64,000 bases of DNA from Paenibacillus sp. YPG26 (GTDB taxonomy: Bacteria; Bacillota; Bacilli; Paenibacillales; Paenibacillaceae), in NCBI RefSeq assembly GCF_023704175.1, contig NZ_CP084530.1, positions 368,501-432,500 of the forward strand, in the 5' to 3' direction. The translations under genes and the position numbers were made by a program. This document shows positions 36,113-44,917 of the stretch, one piece after another. The notes below the pieces were generated by a model. That model did not search any database. It saw only the letters and a list, made by a program, of their open reading frames with translations, and had not been told where the DNA came from. The stretch's first letter is position 1. The number at the start of each line of letters is the position of its first letter.

Positions 36113-36131
36113 AATAATGAGAATCATTATC
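36113..36131 (-). promoter_or_regulatory. Fur box
   Basis: AATAATGAGAATCATTATC matches the 19-bp consensus GATAATGATAATCATTATC at 17 positions. On the minus strand it lies in the spacer of a possible promoter (TTGGTG, 17 bases, TATCTA) for the 48-residue gene. It is also 165 bases upstream of the formate/nitrite-type channel gene on the plus strand. Confidence 0.8.
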
Positions 36132-36295
36132 ACCAAATCCTTATACTTATATTATGCATGAGCGGTATGAAAATGCAAGATTAAAAGTGACTTTTTTCAA
36201 GAAAATCTGACAGGTTTCAAAATCAGCAACTTGTGTTATAGTACGGGAAACGGGTGATCTGGAATATACATCCATGGTTATGGGAGGAATCAATA

Positions 36296-37096
36296 TTGGA
36301 GACGGAATCGTTATTAAAAGTGGAAGAGCTGGCGCTCAAGAAGTACAAGATTTTTAAGCAGAGCTGGATTCGCTATATTGCTAGAGCCATGCTGGCAAGC
36401 ATGTTCATTGGATTCGGGGTTATAGTGGCCTTTAAGACAGGCAACTTCTTCTATATGGAGAAATCCCCGCTGACTTACCCGATGGCGGCGATTACCTTCC
36501 CAGCTGCGATTATATTGATTGCATACGGGGGCGGGGACCTGTTCACGGGCAACACGTTCTATTATACATATGGAGCGCTGCGCAAAAAGCTGAGATGGAC
36601 TGAAGTGCTGAAGCTGTGGGGGTCCAGCTATCTGGGAAATATACTCGGCGCCTGCGCTTTTGCCCTGCTGATCTATCTTACCGGTCTATTCGACAGCTCT
36701 TCTGTGAACGGATTTCTGTTAAGTGTGGTTGAGTACAAAATGCATGCCCCTACGATGGAGCTGTTCTTCCGCGCCATACTATGTAACTGGCTGGTCTGCC
36801 TGGCGTTCTTCATCCCGATGTCACTCAGCAGTGACGGGGCCAAAATGTTCGCCATGGTGCTGTTTGTATTCTGTTTCTTCATCTCAGGCTATGAGCACAG
36901 TATCGCCAATATGTGCACCTTCGCGATTGCATTGGTGCTGAACCATCCTGGAACCATCTCCATGGCGGGAGTGGTGAACAACCTGATTCCGGTCACACTC
37001 GGGAACCTGGTCGGTGGCGTTCTGCTGATGGGCTTCATGTACTACTTTGTGAACAAGCCTTTCATGGAGGATGGCAACGGAACAATTCGTAAATAG
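36296..37096 (+). CDS. Formate/nitrite transporter (FNT) family channel
   Basis: A 266-residue membrane protein with six hydrophobic helices, typical FNT length. The family signature GGGDLFTGN is at ~87-95, and the paired C-terminal repeat GYEHSIANMCTF near 200 matches the FNT pattern with its pore-lining His. I chose TTG 36296 because GGGAGG ends eight bases upstream; the in-frame ATG at 36254 has no ribosome site. FNT channels move formate, nitrite, lactate or hydrosulfide. Nothing nearby (no formate lyase or nitrite reductase) tells which. Monocistronic. Confidence 0.93.
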   Translation: METESLLKVEELALKKYKIFKQSWIRYIARAMLASMFIGFGVIVAFKTGNFFYMEKSPLTYPMAAITFPAAIILIAYGGGDLFTGNTFYYTYGALRKKLRWTEVLKLWGSSYLGNILGACAFALLIYLTGLFDSSSVNGFLLSVVEYKMHAPTMELFFRAILCNWLVCLAFFIPMSLSSDGAKMFAMVLFVFCFFISGYEHSIANMCTFAIALVLNHPGTISMAGVVNNLIPVTLGNLVGGVLLMGFMYYFVNKPFMEDGNGTIRK

Positions 37097-37102
37097 AGGC
37101 CT

Positions 37103-37150
37103 AAATAATAAAGACATGCCGGGGAAACTTGCGCATGTCTTTGTTATTTA
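37103..37150. terminator. Bidirectional terminator
   Basis: AATAATAAAGACATG pairs with CATGTCTTTGTTATT with nearly full complementarity and A/T-rich tails on both sides. It serves the convergent FNT gene and the small membrane-protein gene. Confidence 0.85.
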
Positions 37151-37155
37151 GGCGG

Positions 37156-37341
37156 TTATTTCATGGTGGACTCTTGGCTGGCCGCGCGCTTGGCGGCGAA
37201 GTAGCCGGTTAGACCCGCTACGAGACTCGGCGGCAGGCTGAACAGAAGAAACCCCCACCGGCCAGTGATCAGACTAATCACCGTGAATACAGCAGGTATC
37301 CCGAGCATAACCGCAATAGCCAGCTTTTGATATTTGCTCAC
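37156..37341 (-). CDS. Small two-helix membrane protein
   Basis: A 61-residue protein with hydrophobic helices at ~6-24 and ~30-50 and a basic C-terminus (AAKRAASQE). I chose GTG 37341 because GGGAG lies about nine bases upstream; an ATG pair at 37359 reads in the same frame but has no ribosome site. No family recognised. Confidence 0.6.
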   Translation of the reverse strand: MSKYQKLAIAVMLGIPAVFTVISLITGRWGFLLFSLPPSLVAGLTGYFAAKRAASQESTMK

Positions 37342-37428
37342 ATGCTTCACTCCCATCATGGACTATACTAAGGTGAATATTACCAGTTCGTGAAGCGATA
37401 ATAAACCATGGACTAAGGAGGAGTACAA

Positions 37429-37890
37429 ATGACAGACACGGAACTCACACCTGAATTATACGAGCTGCTGAGCGGGCAGAATTTAAGCAGCAAGCAGCAG
37501 GAGGCCCTGGTGCTGATGACTGTCAGCGAAGACGGCTGGCCCCATACCGCGATGATCAGCGTGGGTGAAGTTGCTGCCGTCTCGCGGAATATGCTGAGGC
37601 TTGGCTTATGGCCCGGGACAGCTACAACCGGCAATATGCTGCGCACTGGGAAGGCAACCCTAGCTGCATTCTATGCGGGAAAAGCATTCTACACCCGGCT
37701 GCAGCTCCGCCCGCTGGCAGAGCTTGCCGGAGCGAAGCATCCCAGGCAGCGCTTTGAGGCTCAGGTGGTCTCCGTCAAGGCTGACACGGCCAAATACGCC
37801 GAGATCCGAAGCGGCGTCCAGATTGTCCTCCATGAGCCGGAGGCCGTGGTCACCCGCTGGGAAGAGACGGTGGAGGAGCTGCTGAAATAG
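37429..37890 (+). CDS. Pyridoxamine-5'-phosphate-oxidase-like flavin split-barrel protein
   Basis: A 153-residue protein beginning eight bases after AAGGAGGAG. The pattern ALVLMTVSEDGWPHTAMIS near 27-45 is the first strand pair of the FMN-binding split barrel. LGLWPGTATTGNMLRTGKATLAAF near 65-88 contains the flavin-phosphate-binding turn. It could bind FMN, F420 or haem; the substrate is unknown. Single gene. Confidence 0.8.
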   Translation: MTDTELTPELYELLSGQNLSSKQQEALVLMTVSEDGWPHTAMISVGEVAAVSRNMLRLGLWPGTATTGNMLRTGKATLAAFYAGKAFYTRLQLRPLAELAGAKHPRQRFEAQVVSVKADTAKYAEIRSGVQIVLHEPEAVVTRWEETVEELLK

Positions 37891-38040
37891 CGCAGCGCAG
37901 TCACGGGATAAGTCCACAGGGGCAGCCGGGAACATATGTCCAGCCGCCAAATATTCATGTTGCATAAAATTGCTGGGAGAAACCCGGCATGCATGAATTG
38001 TCAATCCAGAACCCGGCACGAACAAAATTTATAGGAACAA
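37891..38040. other. Short intergenic region with repeated CCCGGCA motif
   Basis: No gene. AACCCGGCATG (37981) and AACCCGGCACG (38010) form a short direct repeat of unknown meaning. Confidence 0.35.
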
Positions 38041-38072
38041 GGGCTGGCTCAGACGTTGAGCCAGCCTTTTCT
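38041..38072 (+). terminator. Intrinsic terminator
   Basis: GGCTGGCTCA (38042-38051) and TGAGCCAGCC (38057-38066) form a perfect 10-bp stem followed by TTTTCTT. Confidence 0.9.
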
Positions 38073-38206
38073 TGATGCCTCCTCACCACCTTTCGCTTTC
38101 AATGCTTGGTTTCTATTTTAGCCTCACTTCATACACCTTCCAGCCGTCTGAGCCGGCAGTTTTGTTTCTTCTATATTCTTATAGAAAAACCCTATAATCG
38201 GAAGCA

Positions 38207-38235
38207 TTGACGACTTTTAACTACAGGTGTAAAGT
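38207..38235 (+). promoter_or_regulatory. Predicted promoter of the amino-acid/sulfur-compound operon
   Basis: TTGACG (38207-38212), a 17-base spacer and TAAAGT (38230-38235). Confidence 0.65.
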
Positions 38236-38248
38236 AATCCTCAACATA

Positions 38249-38280
38249 ATTCACACTAACTTAATTGGAATTGTGTGAAT
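38249..38280 (+). promoter_or_regulatory. Inverted repeat in the operon leader, possible operator
   Basis: ATTCACAC (38249-38256) and GTGTGAAT (38273-38280) are exact reverse complements spaced by 16 bases that include TTAATTGGAATT. It lies between promoter and first gene, where a repressor would block. The central TTGGAATT recalls CymR-type cysteine-repressor sites of B. subtilis, which control related transporters, but this is only suggestive. Confidence 0.5.
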
Positions 38281-38311
38281 AAAATAAAACAGTATATTCG
38301 GAGGGTGAAAG

Positions 38312-39133
38312 ATGAAGAGAAAATTAGCTTTTTTGACGGCATTAGGATTATTGGTTGCTATGATAGCGGGCTGCGGGGCTCCCAAGGAGGAGACTCCTAG
38401 CGCAACAGTTAAAGCCGCGAACGGACCGGCAGTGAAGAAGATTATTGTGGGCACAGGGACGCAGTTCACTAACGTGTGCTTTATTGACGAGAACGGGAAG
38501 CTGACCGGATACGATGTGGAGCTGGTCAAAGAGCTGGATAAGCGGCTGCCCGAGTATGAATTTGAGTTCCAGACGATGGATTTCTCCAGTCTGCTGCTAA
38601 GCCTTGAGACGAAGAAGATTGACTTTGTTGCCCATCAAATGGAGAAGAACCCTGAGCGTGAGGCGAAGTATTTGTTCAATAAGGAGCCTTACAGCATCTT
38701 CCTCAATAAAGTTGTTGTTCCTAAGACCAATACAGACATCAAATCCATCGACGATCTGAAAGGCAAGAAAGTCATTACGTCAGCAACAAGCAATGAAGCT
38801 TATATTCTCCAGGAATATAACAAGAAGAATAAGGACGCCATCGAAATTGTCTACTCCAACGCTCCTTCCAATGACAGAACGAATCAGATCCTGACCGGCC
38901 GGGTAGCCGCAACCATTACTACGGATTTCGCGCTTAACGATATGCCGAATGGTGACAAGCTGAAGACCGTGGGCGATGCGCTGACTCATTCAGATGTACT
39001 CTTCGTGCTGCGCAAAGACGAGCAGGAGCTGTCGGATAAGCTGGACCAGGCGATCAAAGAATTGAAGGCTGACGGAACGTTAGCGAAGCTGAGTATTCAG
39101 TGGCTGGGACAAGATTTTACGAAGAATAACTAG
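38312..39133 (+). CDS. Amino-acid ABC transporter substrate-binding lipoprotein (TcyJ/TcyK-like)
   Basis: A 273-residue exported protein, with GGAGGGTG just before the ATG. The lipobox MIAGC places the lipid-bearing Cys at ~21. The mature part matches SBP_bac_3: FIDENGKLTGYDVELVKELDKR, FQTMDFSSLLLSLETKKIDF and the hinge region ITSATSNEAYILQEYN. It delivers an amino acid or derivative to the permeases encoded next. Position at the head of a run whose order equals tcyJK-tcyL-tcyM-tcyN-ytmO-hipO in B. subtilis suggests cystine or S-/N-modified cysteine as ligand. Only one binding protein is present here, where B. subtilis has two. Confidence 0.92.
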   Translation: MKRKLAFLTALGLLVAMIAGCGAPKEETPSATVKAANGPAVKKIIVGTGTQFTNVCFIDENGKLTGYDVELVKELDKRLPEYEFEFQTMDFSSLLLSLETKKIDFVAHQMEKNPEREAKYLFNKEPYSIFLNKVVVPKTNTDIKSIDDLKGKKVITSATSNEAYILQEYNKKNKDAIEIVYSNAPSNDRTNQILTGRVAATITTDFALNDMPNGDKLKTVGDALTHSDVLFVLRKDEQELSDKLDQAIKELKADGTLAKLSIQWLGQDFTKNN

Positions 39134-39288
39134 AAATTTAAATCACTAAAACGGTCTCATTCAAAAATCTGGAGATCACAGCGGCCGGATATCCAAATAT
39201 TCACTGGAGCTGCTGCTGTACTGGCTCATTACAATCTTCAGTCCATGTATACCGGAGCGAAATCGATCAGAAAGGGGCGGTCCCTCAC

Positions 39289-40071
39289 TTGGAGATCACG
39301 TTTGATATATCTTATGTCTTTGATTTTCTACCCAAACTTGCGGCTTACATTCAGATCACCTTGTTCATCGTTGTCTGTTCGGTAGTTCTGGGGCTTGCCG
39401 TAGGTCTCCTATGGGCCCTGCCCCGCATGTACAATATACCGGTATTGAAGAATCTGTCAGCTATTCTGGTGTCTTTTTTCCGCGGAACGCCTGCACTGAT
39501 CCTGTTGTTCCTGATCTATTATGGTGTGCCAGAGGTGCTCAAGCTGGTATACATTGACGTGACGAGGACCTCTGTTCTCGTCTTCGTCATTCTGACGTAT
39601 ACGCTGAACAGCGGGGCTTATATGTGTGAGATCATCCGCGCCGCCGTGTCCGCTGTGGACCGGGGCCAGGTAGAGGCCGCCTATTCGATTGGTATGACGA
39701 AGTATCAGGCGTTCGCCCGGATTATGCTGCCTCAGGCGCTGGCCGTGTCCATGCCGAACTTTGCGAACAAGGTGCTCGCCAATTTGAAAGAGACCTCGCT
39801 TGCCTACACGCTGGGCACGATGGATATCAGCGGCAAAGCGCAGACGCTGGGCAGCTCGACCTTGCATTTTTTCGAGACGTATATTGCCCTGTCACTGATC
39901 TATTTCGTATTAGCCATGATCCTGGAGCAGTTGTTCCTCCTTGCAGAGCGCAGGCTCCATAGACATGAGAGACATTATAGAGTCCGAACAGGCTCCAGGT
40001 GGAGCCTTCGTTCCAAGCAGACGGGGAAGGAGGATGAGGGCTTATTCAGCTCGACCCGCAGTTTATCCTGA
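39289..40071 (+). CDS. Amino-acid ABC transporter permease (TcyL-like)
   Basis: A 260-residue HisM-type permease with about five transmembrane helices. The EAA loop is visible as [30 protein letters not shown] near 120-150 (shown in two parts: ..SIGMTKYQ.., ..ARIMLPQAL..). Start is TTG 39289 with AAGGGG 12 bases upstream; no better start exists. The basic C-terminal tail (~225-260) is longer than usual and overlaps the upstream region of the next permease. It pairs with the gene at 40080 to form the channel. Confidence 0.92.
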   Translation: MEITFDISYVFDFLPKLAAYIQITLFIVVCSVVLGLAVGLLWALPRMYNIPVLKNLSAILVSFFRGTPALILLFLIYYGVPEVLKLVYIDVTRTSVLVFVILTYTLNSGAYMCEIIRAAVSAVDRGQVEAAYSIGMTKYQAFARIMLPQALAVSMPNFANKVLANLKETSLAYTLGTMDISGKAQTLGSSTLHFFETYIALSLIYFVLAMILEQLFLLAERRLHRHERHYRVRTGSRWSLRSKQTGKEDEGLFSSTRSLS

Positions 40072-40079
40072 CGGCATTT

Positions 40080-40754
40080 ATGTACCTGTTCCAGGCACTG
40101 CCGATCACACTGCTGATCACAGCGGTGTCTCTGATCGGGGGATTCATTATCGCGTTACCCGTGGCTCTGGTCCGGATCAACCGGGTGCCGGTGCTGAGTC
40201 AGATCGCTTCAGTCTATGTGACGGTCATCCGGGGCACGCCGATGCTGATGCACCTGTTCCTGATCTATTATGGTCTTCCGATCCTGATTGACAGTGTCTC
40301 CCAGAGGCTGAATCTTGGCTTCACCTCGGTATCCATTCCTATTGTATATTTCGTGTTCATAGCTTTCTCGCTGACAGCTGGGGCCTATATGTCGGAAGTG
40401 ATCCGTTCGGGCATTCAAGCGGTGGACCGGGGTCAGATAGAGGCGGCCTATTCCGTGGGCATGACCCCGGCACAGACGTTCAAGCGCATTGTCCTGCCAC
40501 AGGCACTGGCGGTGAGCCTGCTGAATCTGTCCAGCGAGGTTATCGGCATGCTGCATGGGACAACGTTAGCTTTTACCGTGTCGGTTACGGAGATTAATGG
40601 AAGGGCTAATATCGTGGCCTCGACCAACTGGAAGTTTTTTGAGGCGTATATTGCAGCGGCCCTGATGTTCTGGGGCTTAACGGTATTGATTGAACGGGTT
40701 ACGGCCCGCATCGAGAGGAAGATAAATACGTTCAACCGGGGCGGTGTCGCATGA
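40080..40754 (+). CDS. Amino-acid ABC transporter permease (TcyM-like); start codon uncertain
   Basis: A 224-residue permease from the first canonical ATG. The EAA loop is [16 protein letters not shown] followed by [15 protein letters not shown]. The ATG at 40080 has no ribosome site. AAGGAGG at 40027-40033 instead points, after ten bases, to ATT 40044, which would add IQLDPQFILTAF ahead of MYLFQALP. Homologous permeases usually begin with a short D-P-x-(F/Y)-I stretch just like this, so an AUU start giving 236 residues is likely. The 3' end overlaps the ATPase gene by four bases. Confidence 0.9.
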   Translation: MYLFQALPITLLITAVSLIGGFIIALPVALVRINRVPVLSQIASVYVTVIRGTPMLMHLFLIYYGLPILIDSVSQRLNLGFTSVSIPIVYFVFIAFSLTAGAYMSEVIRSGIQAVDRGQIEAAYSVGMTPAQTFKRIVLPQALAVSLLNLSSEVIGMLHGTTLAFTVSVTEINGRANIVASTNWKFFEAYIAAALMFWGLTVLIERVTARIERKINTFNRGGVA

Positions 40755-41503
40755 TTGAGATCCGAAATATTACGAAGACATTTGGCAGGCAGGAGGTGCT
40801 TAAGGGCATCGACCTGACTGTGCACAAAGGCGAAGTTGTGGTCATCCTCGGACCCAGCGGGTCGGGGAAGACCACTCTGCTGCGCTGCCTGAATTTCCTG
40901 GAGAAGCCGGACAGCGGCACAGTGAACATCTCGGGAGATGAGGTGAACTGCAAGCGTCCTACCAGGCAGGAGATTCATTCCCTGCGCAAGAAGACGGCGA
41001 TGGTCTTCCAGCATTATAACCTGTTCAAGCATAAGACGGTGCTTGAGAACGTGATGGAGGGCCTTGTCATTGTGCGCAAGCTGGACAAAGCGGAGGCCAG
41101 AGTGAAAAGCATCCAGGTACTGGAAAAGGTCGGGCTTGGAGACAAGCTGGACATGTACCCTAGTCAGCTCTCAGGAGGACAGCAGCAGCGGGTAGGTATC
41201 GCCAGGGCACTTGCCCTTGAGCCCGAAGTCATTCTATTCGATGAGCCAACCTCGGCGCTCGATCCGGAGCTGGTTGGGGAAGTGCTGTCCGTAATCCGCA
41301 AAATCGCCGCTGAAGGCATCACGATGATCGTGGTAACCCATGAAATGGGATTCGCAAGAGATGTATCGAATCATGTGGTCTTCATGGATGGCGGTGTCAT
41401 TGTTGAAGAAGGTAAGCCCAATGAGATCTTCCGGTCGCCGAAGGAGGAACGCACGAAGCAGTTCCTCAAGCGGATTACTCCGGAGCTTACTTATGATATC
41501 TAG
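40751..41503 (+). CDS. Amino-acid ABC transporter ATPase (TcyN-like)
   Basis: A 250-residue GlnQ-type ATPase with Walker [11 protein letters not shown]-loop [16 protein letters not shown], signature [15 protein letters not shown], Walker [15 protein letters not shown] and switch His VVTHEMGFA. It starts in the ATGA overlap with the permease. It energises import by the 38312-40754 components. Confidence 0.96.
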   Translation: MIEIRNITKTFGRQEVLKGIDLTVHKGEVVVILGPSGSGKTTLLRCLNFLEKPDSGTVNISGDEVNCKRPTRQEIHSLRKKTAMVFQHYNLFKHKTVLENVMEGLVIVRKLDKAEARVKSIQVLEKVGLGDKLDMYPSQLSGGQQQRVGIARALALEPEVILFDEPTSALDPELVGEVLSVIRKIAAEGITMIVVTHEMGFARDVSNHVVFMDGGVIVEEGKPNEIFRSPKEERTKQFLKRITPELTYDI

Positions 41504-41523
41504 GACGAAGGGGGAGATTCCGC

Positions 41524-42564
41524 ATGGGAATCCAATTAAGCATTCTGGATCAAAGCCCTGTCTTCGGAGACGAGACTCCGGAAGAGGCATTTCAGCATAC
41601 GGTAGAACTGGCTCAGATCGCTGAGCGGCTGGGATATTCGAGGTTCTGGGTATCCGAGCACCATGATGGAGATAAGCTGGCGGGGTCATCCCCCGAGGTG
41701 CTTATCGCCTATCTTCTGGCCAAGACGAATCGAATTCGGATTGGCTCCGGGGGCGTGATGCTGCAGCATTACAGCCCTTATAAGGTGGCGGAGAACTTCA
41801 ATGTTCTCTCCTCCCTGGCACCGGGCAGAGTGGATCTTGGAATCGGGCGGGCGCCTGGCGGGCTGCCACGGTCCACCCGGGCGCTGCAGCAGGGCGCAGC
41901 GGATGGGGCGGACTTAACCGGCAAGCTCAAGGAGCTCAGCCAGTATGTGCATAACCGGCTTGCCGAGGATCATCCGCTTGCCGGTCTGCGGGCTACGCCT
42001 GTACCTGGACAGCCGGCAGATCTCTACCTGCTCGGCGCGAGTGTATCCAGTGCGGAGCTTGCCGCCGAGCTCGGGCTGCCCTATGTGTTCGCCCTGTTCA
42101 TCAACAGCGACCCGGTGGTCGCTGAGGACGCTTTTGCCGCCTATACCCGGTTCTTCAACTACGCTAATGGCACCAAGCCCCAGCCTATTCTCGCACTCCC
42201 TGTTGTAGTGGCCGGGACGGACGCCGAGGCAGAAGAGCTGGCCAGTCAGCAGAAGCTGTACCGGGTGTATCTGGACAGCGGGAAGAAGGTTACCGTCGGA
42301 AGCCTGGAGCAGGCGGAGGAGTTCGGAAGGCAGTCGAATGAGGATTACCGGATAGAGGAGCAGCTGGCCGAAGTGATCAAGGGCTCGAAGGAGACTGTCC
42401 GCAGGAAGCTGCTGGAAGTAGGAGAACGGTATGGTGTGGTAGAATACATCGTAAATACGGCATTGCAGGATTTCGGCAAACGGGTTCGTTCATATGAGCT
42501 GCTGAAAGAAGCTTTTACCGAGGCTGCGGTCGTACATACGGAGGGTTCTCTCAAGGAGGAATAA
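41524..42564 (+). CDS. Luciferase-like flavin monooxygenase (YtmO/MsnO8-like)
   Basis: A 346-residue LLM-class enzyme (FMNH2- or F420-dependent TIM barrel). Family features are ILDQSPV at the start, RLGYSRFWVSEHHD near 37, IRIGSGGVMLQHYSPYKVAE near 76 and LGIGRAPGG near 105. GGGGGAG is eight bases before the ATG. It follows the ABC genes by 20 bases and precedes an amidohydrolase by two. In B. subtilis the same neighbours form the ytm operon for sulfur-containing amino-acid derivatives, so it may cleave a C-S bond of the imported compound. The flavin reductase and other ytm enzymes (YtnI, YtnJ, RibR) are not here. Confidence 0.9.
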   Translation: MGIQLSILDQSPVFGDETPEEAFQHTVELAQIAERLGYSRFWVSEHHDGDKLAGSSPEVLIAYLLAKTNRIRIGSGGVMLQHYSPYKVAENFNVLSSLAPGRVDLGIGRAPGGLPRSTRALQQGAADGADLTGKLKELSQYVHNRLAEDHPLAGLRATPVPGQPADLYLLGASVSSAELAAELGLPYVFALFINSDPVVAEDAFAAYTRFFNYANGTKPQPILALPVVVAGTDAEAEELASQQKLYRVYLDSGKKVTVGSLEQAEEFGRQSNEDYRIEEQLAEVIKGSKETVRRKLLEVGERYGVVEYIVNTALQDFGKRVRSYELLKEAFTEAAVVHTEGSLKEE

Positions 42565-42566
42565 GC

Positions 42567-43718
42567 ATGTCATTAACAGATCAGCTTATCGCGATACGCC
42601 GTCAGCTGCATGAATATCCGGAGGTTGCTCACGAGGAGTTCAAGACCAGTGAATCGATACGGGGCTGGCTTGCGGATGCGGGTATCCGTATTCTCGATTA
42701 TGGCCTGAAGACCGGGGTGATTGCGGAGGTTGGCGGTAGTCAGGCGGGCCCGGTGATTGCGCTGCGCGCAGACATCGATGCTCTTCCGATTGAGGAGGAG
42801 ACGGGGCTTGAGTTCGCCTCCAAGATCCCTGGCCGGATGCATGCCTGCGGACATGACTTCCATACAGCGTCGGTGCTTGGCGCCGCCTACCTGCTCAAGC
42901 AGCGGGAGACTGAGCTTGCCGGCAGGGTCCGCTTCATCTTCCAGCCCGCCGAGGAGAAGGCCGAAGGGGCTGAAATTGTGCTGCAGAGCGGTGCGCTTGA
43001 TGGGGTCAGCGCGATCTTCGGCATGCACAATAAGCCGGATCTGCCGGTAGGTACAGTAGGGGTACGTCCAGGTCCGCTGATGGCTGCCGCGGATGGATTC
43101 AAGATCGAGGTGGCGGGGCTCGGAACCCATGCCGCGGTGCCGGAGAACGGGAACGATCCGATTGTGGCCGCTTCCCATATCGTTACAGCACTCCAGTCTG
43201 TAGTCAGCCGTAATGTAGGCTCTCTGAAGAGTGCTGTGGTCAGCGTGACCCGCTTCCACAGCGGCACGGCCTGGAATGTCATTCCGGACAGAGCCGTGCT
43301 GGACGGTACGATCCGCACGTTCGAGCAGGAGGTGCGGACCGGGGTGCTTGCCCGCTTCGAGGAAGTGGTTCATGGAGTGGCGGCAGCATTTGGCGCCAAG
43401 GCCGAGCTGACCTGGATAAAGGGACCGCCAGCGGTGCACAATGATCCGGGCCTTGAAGAGCTTACGGTGCTTGCTGCGAAGAATGCGGGGCTTCAGGTTG
43501 TTCAGACGGATCCGTCTCCGGCCGGAGAAGACTTCGCTTATTACCAGAAGCAGATTCCCGGCTTCTTCGTCTTTGTGGGGACTTCGGGCAGCCGAGAGTG
43601 GCATCATCCTGCCTTCGACCTGGATGAAGGGGCGCTGCAGCTAAGCGCCAAGCTAATGGCGGAGTGGGCAGGACTGGCTATAACTCATTTCAGTCCTGTT
43701 GTAGCCGGGGAGGGCTGA
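42567..43718 (+). CDS. M20-family amidohydrolase (HipO-like N-acyl amino-acid hydrolase)
   Basis: A 383-residue metal-dependent hydrolase. Metal-site motifs are RADIDALPIEEETG near 70-83, MHACGHDFHTAS near 93-104, FQPAEEKAEGAE near 130-141 and the dimerisation/active-site GLGTHAAVPENGNDP near 184. A C-terminal HHPAFDLDE supplies the last His. The family removes acyl groups from N-acyl amino acids. GGAGG precedes the ATG. The operon role is probably deacylation of the imported derivative before or after the monooxygenase acts. Confidence 0.93.
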   Translation: MSLTDQLIAIRRQLHEYPEVAHEEFKTSESIRGWLADAGIRILDYGLKTGVIAEVGGSQAGPVIALRADIDALPIEEETGLEFASKIPGRMHACGHDFHTASVLGAAYLLKQRETELAGRVRFIFQPAEEKAEGAEIVLQSGALDGVSAIFGMHNKPDLPVGTVGVRPGPLMAAADGFKIEVAGLGTHAAVPENGNDPIVAASHIVTALQSVVSRNVGSLKSAVVSVTRFHSGTAWNVIPDRAVLDGTIRTFEQEVRTGVLARFEEVVHGVAAAFGAKAELTWIKGPPAVHNDPGLEELTVLAAKNAGLQVVQTDPSPAGEDFAYYQKQIPGFFVFVGTSGSREWHHPAFDLDEGALQLSAKLMAEWAGLAITHFSPVVAGEG

Positions 43719-43739
43719 GCGATCCGCACTTCATACGAT

Positions 43740-44852
43740 GTGATTGTTGTAGGCGCAGGATCCATGGGGATGAGCGCGGGGGCTCATTTGACCAAGAGGG
43801 GTGTGAACACCCTCCTCATTGATGCCTTCGATCCGCCGCATCAGGAGGGCAGCCATCACGGAGATACCCGCCTGATCCGGCATGCTTACCACGGAGGCCC
43901 TGCTTATATTAACATGGCGCTCCGCGCTCATCAGCTGTGGAATGATCTGGAGGAGGAGACCGGTGAGACGCTGCTCGTCCAATCGGGTGTGCTCAATATA
44001 GCCTCCCCGGCTGTCTATTCCTATAAGACCCGGCTGGAGCACTCCAGGAGTCTGGGGCTGCCGGTGGAGTACCTGGATGCGGATGAGATACGCAGACGAT
44101 GGACAGGGATTGTTGTACCCGAGGATTATATTGGGCTATATGAACCTCAGGCCGGCTATCTGTTGGCCGAGCGCTGTATTTCCGCTTACCGCAAGGTGGC
44201 GGCGTCCGCCGGGGCCAAGCTGCTTACGAATACCCGGGTAGAGCGGCTCGACGCAAGCCCCGGAGGTGTGGCCGTGCATACGTCTAAGGGTGTCTTTCAT
44301 GCCGGTCAAGTCATACTGAGCGCGGGAGCATGGTTCAAGACTCTTGAGCCGTTCCTCACCTTGAAGGTGAAGCCGGTGCGCAAGGTAGTGGGCTGGTTCC
44401 AGCCCTTTAACAGCGGATTCGACGCGGGTAGGTTCCCCGGATTCACGCTCGGAACACCGGAAGGGGGATTCTACGGATTCCCCAGCCTGGATGGAGCTGG
44501 TCTCAAGATAGGCCGCCATGACGGAGGGGTGCCGTGGAATCCGGGTGAGCCGGTTGCCCCGTTCGGCAGTTATGAGGAGGACGAGGGAGATCTCCGCCGG
44601 GCGCTTGAGACTTATATGCCCGGTGCCTCGGGAGTGTTGCACCGGGGTACGGTCTGTAAATATGAATTAACACCGGATGAAGATTTCATTATCGACCGTC
44701 ATCCTGTCTATTCCAATGTGTGGATTGCTGGCGGATTCTCGGGACATGGCTTCAAATTCGCAAGTGTAGTCGGCGAGATTCTCTCTGATCTGGCCACTCG
44801 CGGGGCTGCGTCTTTGGATATCGGTCTGTTCTCTATGAACAGATTCAATTAG
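43740..44852 (+). CDS. SolA-like FAD oxidase (N-methyl amino-acid / sarcosine oxidase family); start codon uncertain
   Basis: A 370-residue flavoprotein from the first canonical start, GTG 43740. The dinucleotide motif VGAGSMGMSAG lies at the very N-terminus, and the flavin-attachment region is GGFSGHGFKFAS near 335. The family (monomeric sarcosine oxidase, N-methyltryptophan oxidase) usually links FAD to a Cys shortly before the C-terminal GxSGHGFK motif. Here VCKYELTPDEDFIIDRHP contains such a Cys. GTG 43740 would clip the first beta strand. GGGGAGG is eight bases before ATC 43722, and starting there gives IRTSYDVIVVGAG, the expected family N-terminus. It is the last gene of the run and is not part of the B. 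subtilis ytm operon. Confidence 0.9.
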   Translation: MIVVGAGSMGMSAGAHLTKRGVNTLLIDAFDPPHQEGSHHGDTRLIRHAYHGGPAYINMALRAHQLWNDLEEETGETLLVQSGVLNIASPAVYSYKTRLEHSRSLGLPVEYLDADEIRRRWTGIVVPEDYIGLYEPQAGYLLAERCISAYRKVAASAGAKLLTNTRVERLDASPGGVAVHTSKGVFHAGQVILSAGAWFKTLEPFLTLKVKPVRKVVGWFQPFNSGFDAGRFPGFTLGTPEGGFYGFPSLDGAGLKIGRHDGGVPWNPGEPVAPFGSYEEDEGDLRRALETYMPGASGVLHRGTVCKYELTPDEDFIIDRHPVYSNVWIAGGFSGHGFKFASVVGEILSDLATRGAASLDIGLFSMNRFN

Positions 44853-44892
44853 TTGCAATAGGCTGAACGAATATACAAAGAGATAAGAACTA

Positions 44893-44917
44893 GCGGGCCG
44901 GAAGGCTCGTTTTTTGT
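44893..44917 (+). terminator. Intrinsic terminator of the transport/monooxygenase operon
   Basis: GCGGGCC and GGCTCGT arms with one G-U pair, followed by TTTTTTT. Confidence 0.7.

Noticed and set aside
42573..43607. Minus-strand open frame of 344 codons opposite the M20 hydrolase
   Set aside because: Antisense shadow without ribosome site.
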